A stretch of DNA of 64,000 bases, taken from assembly GCA_905221605.1 (NCBI GenBank), contig CAJNDS010000476.1:62001-126000 (forward strand). The letters are read 5' to 3'. The notes under the pieces are model-generated. The model searched no databases and was not told where the DNA came from. It was given only the letters and a program-made list of their open reading frames with translations. Both the position numbers and the translations under genes were made by a program. Numbering within the stretch: position 1 is the stretch's first letter; every line of letters starts with the position of its first letter. This DNA is from Symbiodinium natans (taxonomy: Eukaryota > Sar > Dinophyceae > Suessiales > Symbiodiniaceae). This document shows positions 48,101-60,100 of the stretch, piece by piece.

Positions 48101-51100
48101 TGGGGAGCGGATGCTTGGCAGCCATGAGCAACCCTGTGTAAAACAACCTTCAACTTCCTGAACGGGGAAGTCGAATAAGGTCTCTAGGTTTCGGAGTTTG
48201 ATGCTCCGCTTGGCCGGTGGCTCATAAGTCTGCAACAAGGGCTCATTGGTTGAGGATTGGGGTCTAACGGGCTTTTTGTTTCCGGGCTCCGCGTGCAAGG
48301 CAGCTCAAGGACGTCCAGGCAGGGTGGGTGGGGCGGCTGTCTAGTGCTTGATGGTCCCGGGCACAACATAAAGGGCCCCATTGCACTCCAGTGGTTTATT
48401 CCACTACAGCTGGCACAGAGAGAAGGGGGTGCCCTAGTAGCGTGAAAACAGGCATCCCTAACCTCAAGACCCCAACCGTCCTCAGCCCGACATTCCGGAA
48501 ATGCTCGGGGCCGAAACTCTGCGAGGCCCAGATGGCAGGCTGTGGCTTCCTCCAGAAGGCCTGGACACCCTGAAGAACCACTCAAAACCTTCAGCCCCCC
48601 ACAGCCCTGCAACCTAAATTGGCCTATATCCTCTACAGGCCGACCCCCAGCTCCTGATCTTCAGCCCCCGCATGCGTGCGGCGCGGACGCGGGAGGTGCT
48701 CTTTGGTGGCGAGGCAAGGGTGGCTTCAGGGGACTCGAGGGGCTTCGGTTTCAAGGGGCTGTTGATGAGGGGGATGGCTTTGAGGGTCGCCAAACCGTGC
48801 AAGCACCGTGAAGCCTCAACATGTCGCCGCAAAGGGGCCCAGAATGAGCAGACAGTGAGTAGATCCTACACTGCCTGAGTAGACCTTACGCCCCAGCAGT
48901 ACCTTGCAGCTTTGGCAGGTACCCAGCAAGGCGCGGGGCCGGGATTCAAGATTTTGGTCTTAGGCTCTACAGCCGCTTCATAGGGCTTTCTGGGAGTGTA
49001 CGACCTAGAATAGTATGCTGACAACTTGCCTGAGAACAGCAGAGGGCTTTGTTCGGCTCAACTTTGTTATTCTTTCTCATTCTCATGGTTGTTCGTACTT
49101 TGCTGTTGTTCTGAACGGCCTCCATGTGCAAAGGCGATGCCGCAGATCGTAGAGCGCACGCCCATGGAGCCTCGGACGTGAGACAGACCTTGCAGGGTTG
49201 GATCAAAATTCGGATGCTGCCAGAGAGTGCGGATGTTGAGGGCCTTAATTTCGGGGTAGTCAGTCAGTTACACTTCGTGTCGCTACCGTGTTTATCGTCA
49301 GGAAACATGCTTAAGTCACTTAAGTCCCCATACTATGGTTGGCGGAAGGACAACCGACCACTCAACAATTCCGGTCAGTGCTCTCGCAAGCTTGCGAACC
49401 CTTGGCCCAATATCGACCTGAAGTTCTGCTGAGAAGCCTGCTGAGCCTGACGAAGTGAGGAACTAACGCTCACAAGATCAGAGAAGCCATCACATTTCGG
49501 TAGGAGGCGTCGGTTAAGTTTTCAAGTTGTCTTTAATTTCGGCCGACACCTGTCAACCGTGCAAAAGCGAGATCTTCCCAAGCCGCCTTGCACTCCTGTA
49601 AAGCCCCCCCCAGCCCCCTACGTAATTCTTCACTCCTCCGAACCTGGAAAGATTTGAGCGTCCCAGGAGGGCCTCTGCCCGGCCCAGTTCCAAGAACGCG
49701 TTCAGGGCTTCAAGGCCCGGAGGGTTCACCCAGTAGCAGGAAACGGAATGTCTCAGAACTGCAGAGGGGCATGATGATTGCAAGAAGAGAATTTAGCAGT
49801 CGTATTCCTGATCATGACAACCGTGCTTCTGGTAGATCAGAGCTGCTTCTTTCGGCAGAAGGGGCAGTGGATTCCGTTGTCCCACTCGCGTTGCACGGTG
49901 CTGTGCTACAGCAATCTGCAGTACAAATACGTATATCAGTAGCAACATTCCCAAAACCCTGCACCATGTGGCCCCAAGCCCTTCCCGTCGAAGGACTGGC
50001 TTGCGCAAACTCCCGAGACGCGGATTGTGGTGGCTTCTTGGTTTCGATTGCTCCTGTGGGGAACGGTTCGGGGCTGCCTTCATCCTTGTTTGGGATATTC
50101 GATAAGGGAAGCTGGAGGAATGCAAGAAGAAGCAGAATTGCCGAGCAGCAAGGTGAATCCTGATACTCTTTGCCCATTTCTTAATGTGTGTAGTCTCGAG
50201 CCCTGAAGCCATCTGGCATCGGCTGGGGTTTGATGGGCTGAGTGCGGAGTCAAGATGTAGCTGTTCCCTCACACCTTGCCGCTGAGGTTGGGCACTGCCA
50301 GTTCTTCTCCAGGCTGCTAGGCAAAGGACACAGCCATGGCTGAGTGTGAGAGCTTCGGGCAGGATAGATTTCACAGCCCGAGGTAGCCCGCTTGGACATC
50401 CCCAAGCCGGCCAACAGAGAGCCGCAAATCTAAACCTGATGCCCAACAGTATCCCAACAATCCCCAAACCTGGACTTGGACCTCGAGGGGAATCTGGCGT
50501 TTGCAAGCAATCAGCATAACCTTCAGAGTCTGCATTTGGAGGTCTGTCACCAGCGGGAGCCCCTACGGAAGAATGATGACCTTGCTTTCTTATCGTTGTG
50601 CCCATGTCTCGTTAGCATGAACTGTGACTGGGCTTCTTATTGGGAAAGTCGAGCAGAACGTCAAAGAGACACTCTCAAATAGGACTTGTTGGGGAAGCAT
50701 GACTTTGGGGCAAACTTTCTCAGATCAATTTCTACTGGCTGCGAGAGAACCTGCAAAACAAGACAAGGACCGAAATGACAGACTCAAAGTCGCTACAGAA
50801 CACCGAGATAACGTACTTGAAGCTCCTACTCGCTTCTCATTGGCCTCCGGGTAAACAGTGACGTAAGCTCTTGCACCTTAAATGCCAAGATCCCCCTCGC
50901 CCCATGGGAAGGAGCTGGCTGGGACCGCTACCTTAGCAATGCCGAGGCCGGGCAGATAACAACACAATTGAGGAGCCCCCTTGCGATCCATCTTAGAGCC
51001 CTTATACACCCGATATTCCGGCAATAAAAAAACAGCCTTGCCAAAAGTTGCTGGGGATCTAAGAGCCCCAAACTCGCATCAAGCCCACAATGGCAGGTGA

Positions 51101-54100
51101 AACGGTGCTACTTCGATCCGTCCAGTGGGGCCCTGCCCTTGGTTGACGCCTCGCACATGTAGTTTTTTGTTCTCAGAGCCTGGGAGTACTTCTGAGGGAG
51201 GCCCCTCATGTCCCTACACGTCAGGGCTCAGTTTGAAGGGCCTGGAGAGGGAAGTCCTTGAAAAGCGTTCCCAAGGCCTTCGACATCCCCGTCTCCATGT
51301 TCTTGCCACAGGAATGTGACAGCAGCGGGGAGGAAGCCTAGCCGAAGGGCCTTAAGAGCAATCGGGTTCGGCCTGCCAGTCGCCTTAGTAGCCTTTTGCA
51401 GGGTCGTGCCGATGGGGCCTTGACGAAAGTGTCGACCCCGCGCACGGCACGTAGGATTTGGGCTTCAGGGGTTTAGAGATGTGTATTCAAAGCTTGGGAT
51501 TCAACCTCGAGAACTGAGGATAGGGTGAAGCTCGCCGGGTGAGGTAGTTGCGAGTTCTTCAGGTTGCACGATGCAAGATGCCGGCAGCCGTCGATCTCAT
51601 GCCCTGCCATGCCAAGCATCCCTAACCAGCTCGAAGCGCGTGAGCTCGCCGGCCGAAGCTTCTGGGCTCGCTCCCCTCGTGGCACATAGGTTGCCGCCAG
51701 AGGGGCTTAGGCCCTTCTAGTTGAGTTCTGCTAAAGGGAAGAAAACATGTGGGCTGGTGACAGCCGGGGTCTTTCCCAAGGCATGCCCGATCTTGAGAAA
51801 AGCGTTGCGTGGCGACGATGCCGAACTTCCCTTTGGCTGTGGCTCGAAGGTTCTAGTTGGCAGGAGTTCATGGTGCACCCAAATCCGGGCTCGCTCCTTG
51901 GAAATCCTGCTGGAAGCTGCCTTTCCGCGGAGCAAAGGGGGAACTGGTAAGCAGCCGGGGCCCTGTGCGAATGTTCAAAAAAAGCCGAGCCGAAAGCTTT
52001 ACCAGATAAAAGGGCGCACATGTGGCCTCTATGTCTTGAAGGCCAAGCTGCTCAAGCAAATCCCAGTGATAACAGTTCAAACACCTGTGTATCAACATGT
52101 TATGCCTTAGCCTTCTGGAGCAGCAGTGCGAACGGGGTCGGGCATAAACTAGGCCGAGTGATGGGAAAGCGTAGCTGTTTCAACCCTCTCGCTCAAAAAT
52201 GCCCGGCCAGAGTGGGGCTTCGGGGATTCAAGCTGTAGTCACTGTAGTCCATCTGAGGTCCATCTGCGCTGGCTCAGAGCTTGACAGGTGCATCCTAGTG
52301 CCAAGTGATCGCCTTGAGATCCTTCCTTCCTTGCCTTCTTCGACATGCTTCGCCTTGCTCTTTCGGCTTGCTTGCTGGGGGCAGTTACACTGCTTCAGGG
52401 TTGCGGAGACGAGGCCACGTACCTTGCTTGTTCCTCCTACAGCAAGAATGGTGCCGGAGCTGTGACGGACTATGCCTCATGTGCCACGGCGTGCGACCAG
52501 GGAGAAGGCCTCCAAGAAACGTATGGCACCCATGACTGGAAGGGCAGCTCGGGCTCCGGAAAGTGCGACTGCAAAGTCAGCGACAGCGAGCACCGAACGG
52601 CTTGTAAGGACTCTGGGTACTCAAGCTGAAGGGCACAGTTTTAAGGATGCCCGCAAGTTGTCAAGTGATTCAAGTGAGTCTGATCCCATGCTTGATGGGA
52701 GGAAGACGCCATTTGCCACTTCGACACAAGTCGAACCGTTCCAGTATTGCTTGACCATTGCTCGATCCACGCCGAAGCGGGAATGAGCCTCCTCGTGTTG
52801 CATCAACGCACGACGAAAAGAACATCCTTAGCCTGCTGACCCTGGAGTAGGCCCCCACACGCCGGGCCCCAAAAACACGGAGCACACCGAGCAGAAAGGG
52901 TCAGATGGAACACACACAGAACCCCACCAGTGCTGGAGTACTGGGACCTCAGGGTCTTGGAGGGGTTGGATGGGGCTTGTAAGCAAGCAAGGCTTAACGG
53001 CTTAACACCCTAAACTGGTGACAATTTGCAACATGAAGAGTGTTTGCAACTCGAAGAGACCAGGCTCCCAAAACTTGCCCCTTAGGCAAAATCCCTGAAG
53101 ATGTACTTAGGCGTTTGGCGTAGCGGCATTGTTCAGGATGTCGAGCGGGTTAAGATTCTTTAGTTTCAGGGTTGCTGCCCGAAGGCCATCGCGGGCGGCA
53201 AGAAGCCGCTAGACCGCACACGCGCTGAGTTGAAGCCCTGAGCATCGGCAATGGGTTTGAGGGTTTGTGGGTTTAGGTGCCGGATTGAGCACCTGGGCCA
53301 GCATGGAATGACAACGCCTCCAAAGCCCAAGATCCGGACTTATAACCGCCAGTACTCCCTCTAGCAAACCTTCAGATTTCATGGACTACCCGCCCCCCCC
53401 TTCTGTTGAGTTGGCGAGGGCTGGCCGAGTCTTTGAAGGCCTCTCGTTGTAGCGAAGCTTAGGGAAGCTTGGGGCCTTTCTGCAGACTCACAGGTGCCCT
53501 GAGCAGAGTGTCTCAGAAGTGTGCCTTAGGCGAATCACATACTACGACTTCGAGAAGTACTTCCGAAAGGCCTCCTGGAAGAGGAAGCCTAAGCTCTGGC
53601 TCTCTGAACATCGCCAGCCAGGGCAGTGTGGAGGGTGGCACAGGGGTTTAGGTCTTAGGGTTCTCAAAAGGGGTTTCAGTCGGGGGTCCTTTCAGGCTGT
53701 TGGTGTTAAGCGCTTTGCGTTGGGGCGCCGGGTGGGTGCACCCTGAGCGCGCCCCATCCGCTCTCCAACTGTGTGCCGCCGAAGCGCACGGTCCAAGAAG
53801 GCCCCCCATAATTCCCAAAATACGCACGAGAGGATTTAGAGCCCGGGGTTTAGGTTACAAAGTTTGGGGTTCAGGATGTAGGGTCGAGGCCGAAGGACTG
53901 CAACTGCAAGAGCAGGCCGTCGTGGCTGCCACGCCGCGGCCCCCAAGCAACTTGAACCGAACGGCCTGGGCCTTAAAACCCTCAGCCAACAGAGTGGCAA
54001 GCCGTCAACAAGGCCCAAGTATGAACAAGCACATGAACCCCGAGCCAAACCCAAAGCGTGCCCCGGCTGCTGAGTCAACACGCGTCTTCATCATCGGCCC

Positions 54101-57100
54101 CGGATTTGGCAATCAGCTGGCGGCCGAGTTCCACCCTTGAACCTCCCAACATCTAAGAACCCAAGAAGTCCGTACTCCAGCATCCCCCGAACTCCAGCAT
54201 CCCCCGAACTCCTGAACCCTGCAGGGCCATGGTATGCCATGGCTGAAAAGATGTTGAAGGACGTCCCTCGCACTACGTATGCACGTGCAAGGGCTCAGAT
54301 TGCACCCAAGCCTCTGAGGCTCAACCCACGTCAGAGCCGCATGGTTGAAGCGGCCGGGTATCAGGTGCCAAGGGCTCTGAGACTCAGCAAAGCTCCATCG
54401 TCGTGCACGTAATCCGCCCGGAAGCCTTAAGAAACCTTCACATACTGTCCCGTACTTAAGAACCTTAAAGCCGTACCCCCGCCCCCCCTTCTTCAGCTCC
54501 TTCCCCCCCCTCCCGACCAGATCGGCTGGTGCTTCAACATCCCGAACCCGGAGTTGCCAAACTTCCCGGTCGAGCCTTACTTAGGCACAAGGGAAGGAGG
54601 GGCGCTGGGGCTTTGGGGGGCGGGTCAGGTGCTTTGCGGAACCTTTTCGTAGGCTTTTCGGGTGCTTAGATTTTCTCGGGCAGCGGGGGCATCAGGTCTA
54701 AACGTGGCCTTGGGCTTTCAAAGATGGAGGCAAGGTCCACACGCTCTCACGGATAAACAAAAACATACATCTGTGCTATAACGCTCAAAGCGACCAGATC
54801 CATCCAACGGTGTTACTCTGACAACTCGACGATGCAAAACTTAAACCCCCACTCCCGCAACTCCCTACACCAAAAGACTTCACCGGCATGTTCAGACCGC
54901 ATCAAAGCGGAGATGGACGCGCTTTGCCCCAAGATTTGCTGCAGACGAGCTTGGAAGAGGTTGTTCCGCGTGGTGCTGTACGTACACCAGCTTGTTCGAT
55001 TCATACTGCTCATTTCTATGGTTGCCCATTCTATACAAAACATCACGTGAAGGTGTCGTGTAGCACTGTTGTACACTTGAGAGCGAGGCAACCAAGGTCC
55101 CAGATGCCTCCCGCAGAGCCCAACCTTCGTCTGATGCGACTTGCCCGAAGCATCCTGAATCTGAAGCCCTCAGCGCCATTCTAAGACTCAAAGCGCCCGT
55201 CCCCAGGTTTCGGCCCCACGTCCTCATGGGAGCGTCCAAGGGCCTGGTGCTGAATCTTCCTCCCGACGACGTCTGAGGATGAGGTACTGTAAGGTTTCAA
55301 GGCCTCAGAAGTGAGTGTGGCCCTTCTTCCGCGAGTCACTGATCAGGCTGAGTGACTTTGTCGAATCCAGGAGTTGAACCGCAACCGCCTGACCGTTCCC
55401 ATCATCAAGCTAGAGAAGATCGGTTCTCTAGATGAGGATCTTGTGCCATCGACTTCAGGTACGGGGCGAATTCTCAAACAGGGGGGAGGGTTCTTTTAGC
55501 GAACGCAGACAACCCAAGTCCGAGGCGGCGTGTACATAGTCGGCCTCTGGCGAAGAGGCTACTGGCGAGGGCCCGGGGCCCCTGTTGGGAAAGGATAAAA
55601 AGAGAGTGTTTCGATAATGTGGGGTTCTTTGTCCCCACCCTCAGAGTTGAACTACCCGCCCCCAGAAAATCCTGCAGAGACAAGCCCAGATCTCCCAAAG
55701 AGTATCCCTGGACCGGAGAGAAGACCTGAAATCGTTTACATTCAGGGTGGGATGTCGGAAGTAAGTTTCTCTTTCTCTTTTTTTTGGGGGGGGGGGGGGA
55801 GGAGGGGGAAGGTGCTTTTGGGGGGTAGGGCTCCAGGGCCAAATGCAAGAGCGTGTCGTCGTGAGTTCCCCTAGCTTGGCCCCAAAGGATCACCCCAGTG
55901 TTTCAGGCCCACTGTGCTCATCAACGCGCCGGGAGCCCGGGGGACCCTCCATCAGTCTCTCAAGTGCCCAACTTGCCGCCAATGTTCGGGAGATCTTGCG
56001 CGTTCAAGACTCAGGCTCTGAACTGTCCGACGTGAGGGCTTGCCTCGGTTTGGACAGCATGCCCTTGTCACTTCAAATATCTCTAAATTCCTCTCAATTC
56101 CGTGATTCTTTCTAAGCTTCAAAAGTCCCCAGAATAAGCAAAGCAGTTGCCCTTCAAAGTGCCAAGCTGCTGAGCCATCCAGAGCGGGCCCCCAAAGTTT
56201 CCCAGGCACCCAATGTGCCGCCAGATCCCAGAGGTGGGCGTAGTCCTGTTTTTAAGTGGAGCTTGGCGCAAGAACGGCTTGGGGTTTCGGGGTCAGTGGG
56301 TGTGTGGTGTTTAGGCAGTTTAGCTTGTGGGTTTGTACGAAGGGAGCAGGGCAACAGCAACCTTCCAGGAGGCGAACGTTGTCATGGCCGTGGGCTCCAA
56401 TGACGAGGCCCGGTCTCCAAGCCCTAAGGCCGTATGACCGAAACTCGCCCAAAACACCACCTGAAAACCCACAATTCGAAAACTTGAAGCCCCATGCCCC
56501 GTTGTATCCTTCCCAGTCTAAGTATGACGGCTGAACCCCGGCCTTTAGGAGCCAGGGATTGAAAACAGAACATAAAAGAACTTTCATCCGTCTTTCCTCA
56601 ACACAAAACTCGCAAAGAAGCTGGAGAGGTGTACCCTGTGCAGCGGGCGGATCTGGAGGCACTACCACGGGCCTGTCGGGCTTCCCCCAAGTAGGCCTTT
56701 TGGGCTTTTCAGATGGCAGAACCCGGCTTGCTGCTTGTTTGTCTCAGGGCCTCATGCACACCGGTGGGCAGAACAAGACGTTCTTGTATTGGACTGCAGA
56801 CAGCGGCCGGTTGCCCTCGGGACTGCCTGAGAAGAGCTCTCGCGTTGTTGGTTTACCGTCTGCTTTTTTTGGGGATCTGCGGAAAGGTGTTTTTTCGGCC
56901 TTTAGGGGTTGAGAATTCGAGAGTTCACGAGGCACTTGCGCGTGGAGGTTCCGTGGGAAGCTTGAGGAGCCACTAGAAATTAAGCACCTCAACAAGCCTC
57001 GTGGACTTCTTCAGGAGTCTCAGAGTATCCTGGTGCTTCCTTGAAGGTTTCATGCGTTTGTCATCTTGATGACGTGTGATGCCTCTCCCCGCTGCCAGCC

Positions 57101-60100
57101 AGGACAGATCTCCCGGCAAGGCGATACTCACAACCAGGAGCGGCCGCGAGGGCTTGTTGAACTGGGACTGGTTGCTCCAAGATGCTTTTTACATGTGTAA
57201 GCCTCCAAAAAAAAGCTGAGAACCCGACCATGCAGGAGTCCCTCCTCCACCACGATGTCCTCCCTCGACTCATTGATGCCACACTTTGCCTCTTGGCTTC
57301 AATCAGGTTTCGTCCCCGTTCCGGCTCTTCGGATGTTTAGGGGACCTCTGTGGGGTTCAGTTTGGGGACTCGGGAGAGCGCAGGGTTTGGGAGGGCTCAG
57401 CCCCTTTCGATGCCTCGGAAGGTAAAGAAGGCCCAGAGATCCATTGGCACCGGACCTGGAAAGAGAGGCGCGGCCGGCTCTTCCAAAAGGGCCGGTGGTT
57501 TCGAGGGCTTTTGAGGGTTTGGGGGCTCAGGTTTTCCAAAAGTCTTAGGACCACACCTCGTGGCGTTTCTGGAAGGCTTGGTTTTGGGGCATCTCACTTG
57601 ACATTCTCCACCGAGGAAGACAGGAGGTCAAAGACGTACAGAGACGTGCAGATCGGGCAAAAAAGGGCCAAGGATGCAGCTGCCGTCAGCTGCCATCCCT
57701 TTTTTCAGCAACGTGCAACGCCCCGGTGTTTGGCAGTTCACATCACGTGACAACAGTGCTGACACGCCCCGCGTTGTCATTCGGTCCACGCAAGACATTT
57801 GGCTAACAGCATTTGAACTGTCAAGAAGCCGCGTTTCTCATGGCTATCGTGGCACCCCAACGAGCGAAAACTCACAAAGGCATGGAGGAGTTGCTTGCTA
57901 TGGCTTTACGTCTGCATGGTTGCAGTCAAGCCTTGCATGCAGCCTCCTTCTACCGTCCCAGGTCTGTGCTAACTGCAGAATTTTTCCCCATAAGCACTTT
58001 TCTCTGCAGCCTACCTTGACTGCTAAAGCACCTCCAATTTCTTCCCAAGTATAGCCCGAAAACCATTCAATCGCCAACATGTGTGGGCACTCTGAAATGA
58101 CCCCCCCCCACCCCTAGCTGAAACTGGACCGCGCTTTTTGCTTTACATGGCGTTTAAATTGCAAGACCAAACTTTCCCCAAACTTGACTGAACTAATTTC
58201 TTGGTTTGGGGATTGTGGCTTGACAGTTTTAGAAGAGCTTAAGTTGCTTGAGCGTTCGGAGTTTAAGCACAGCTGCGGAATGTTGCCCTTCTTTTGGCAA
58301 GGCTGTCGCGGGACAGAAACAATGCCGAGCTATGGCTAGGCCGGAGCCAGTGCAAATGCCTTTTCAACACGGGCACCTGACCCTCTTGACGGTCTAGCAC
58401 AGATTTGTTTAGGCCCGAAGCCCTAAGCCTAAACCTCCTCCTGCGCAACGTGGGCACCCAAGGTTTGACCGAACCATAGCCCAGACTGAGTCGTCAGGCT
58501 ACAGCCCCGAGCAGATCATGCGGCTCTGGTCTACAAATGGTCACCAAAGTGGAAAGCATCTGCACGACGTGCCCATGGGCACGGAGGAATACCGGATGGT
58601 CAACGCGGCATTTAAGGCCGGATTCTTGCGCATTCAAGTCTTTACATTCGCTGCAGAAGCACACAGGGGCATGAAACTGCACCATTGTGCCAGCTGCATG
58701 CTTTTGGCGGTTGCACAAGTCTCAGCCAGGCGTTGCCCATGGAGCAGCAGGCCACAGCGTGATTGTGTGGTTGCGCGCCGCCTCGTGGGATGTCGGGTTT
58801 TGGCGAATCCTGTGCTGGAAGTGTGATATGGGCAGACGTGTTATACGGTTTACAAAGATATTGAAGACGAGGGTTAGTTCAGCTTGCTCCCTTTCTTTCG
58901 TGTTGGAACCCAGTGCATGTGAGCAGCTGACAGCTTGCAAGAACCGGCAAACGGAGATGCAAGTTTCGCTTGGGTTGAAAATTGTCTCCAAGTACCGCCA
59001 AATGACCTCTTCCCATGGAAGTTCATGGAAGCTCGCCTTTCTGGCCCGAAAGGGTCCTGTGAAGGTCCACGGGCCATTTTCGAGACTTCGAGCCCCCCCG
59101 CCACTGCTCGTTTCTCACTGTTTCTCCTTAAAGAGGCTCTCGCTTAGGAGCCCTTTTTTGATCGGCTTCTGTGGGTATGGGGATGTGTCCCCAAACCTGC
59201 AGCCCCCAAACCCTATGCTTCCAAGCATCCGAAACCCTGAAGCCGGCCCCCCAAACGCTGAACCCTCCTGGAAGAGGCCTACATCCTCTCGCCCCCAGAG
59301 ACTTGGGCGCCGGTGAGGGCTCTACGTGTCCGGAGCTCGGTCTTCGTTGAGACTCTTCGGACTCTTCGGAGGTTGAGGCAGCTGACTGTAGGGGTTTTGG
59401 GTTGAAGGTGTTCGGTTGAAGGTTTGAGAGGTTTGGGGTTTGGGGTTTAAGTTCGGCTTCGGGCTCAGGGTTCAGGGTGTGCAGGTGCAATCTCCGGTCT
59501 CGCCTATTTATTCGGCTCTCCTGTTGCTTGCGGTGGCGTCTTCATAAAAGCGGCCGGACAATATGCAGCCTGCTGCCCAGATCCAGCGGGTGGAGAACGG
59601 CCCGCAGGGTGACGCCTCGTGGAAGCCCTACTACAAGTCGCTGCTGCGGTGGGGCTCCCAGGGGAAGCTCAGACATGTCCATCGTTTGACTGGTGTCTAA
59701 GCGCCCTCATCGTTGTCATCGTCGTCAGCAGAGTTTCGATCGTGCTTGCTGGGTAGTGCAAGCGGCATATTCTCGGATCTCCATATGCGCAGTCCTTGGG
59801 GTAAGCCGGGGGCAAGTCGATTTAAGGTCACTGGAAGACCAGGGTGTGGAGTTTGAGCCTGGCACGCACACGCCGCGGCCCTATCAAGTTCAGGAAATGG
59901 CTGAGCTTGGAGGGAGGTTGGGGAAGATTGTATGTGCACAATGCCTGTGCAACTCGAGACCCTGCAAGTTGTTCAGAATCCATCATGCTGAAGTAAGGCT
60001 GCTCAGACTCCCTGGGCTCCTCCCCCCGGTACAGTCCTCTCTCTGGGCTTAACCATTCCAGGTGCTGGGCTTTCCACGGCTGCAACAACGAGGCCCTGGA

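Larger units (their letters stand above)
45295..52340. other. Large intron of the EF-hand/PARP gene
   Basis: About 8 kb separate two consecutive EF-module exons (45294 and 53544). No further EF-hand exon was recognised. The stretch holds a G13/C21 pair at 46073-46152, an AT-rich block with a 44-base tandem duplication at 46784-46871, CT/TA/GT microsatellites at 47046-47115, and isolated exon-like scraps such as 48640-48705 (ADPQLLIFSPRMRAARTREV). A minus-strand CPFCRKKQL ending lies at about 49837-49914. None is secure. Confidence 0.4.

Noticed and set aside
49793..50605. A 270-codon minus-strand frame with a hydrophobic segment
   Set aside because: The competing + frame of similar length and the lack of any family signal make it likely to be chance. 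Only the short CPFCRKKQL ending in another frame was kept as a weak observation.
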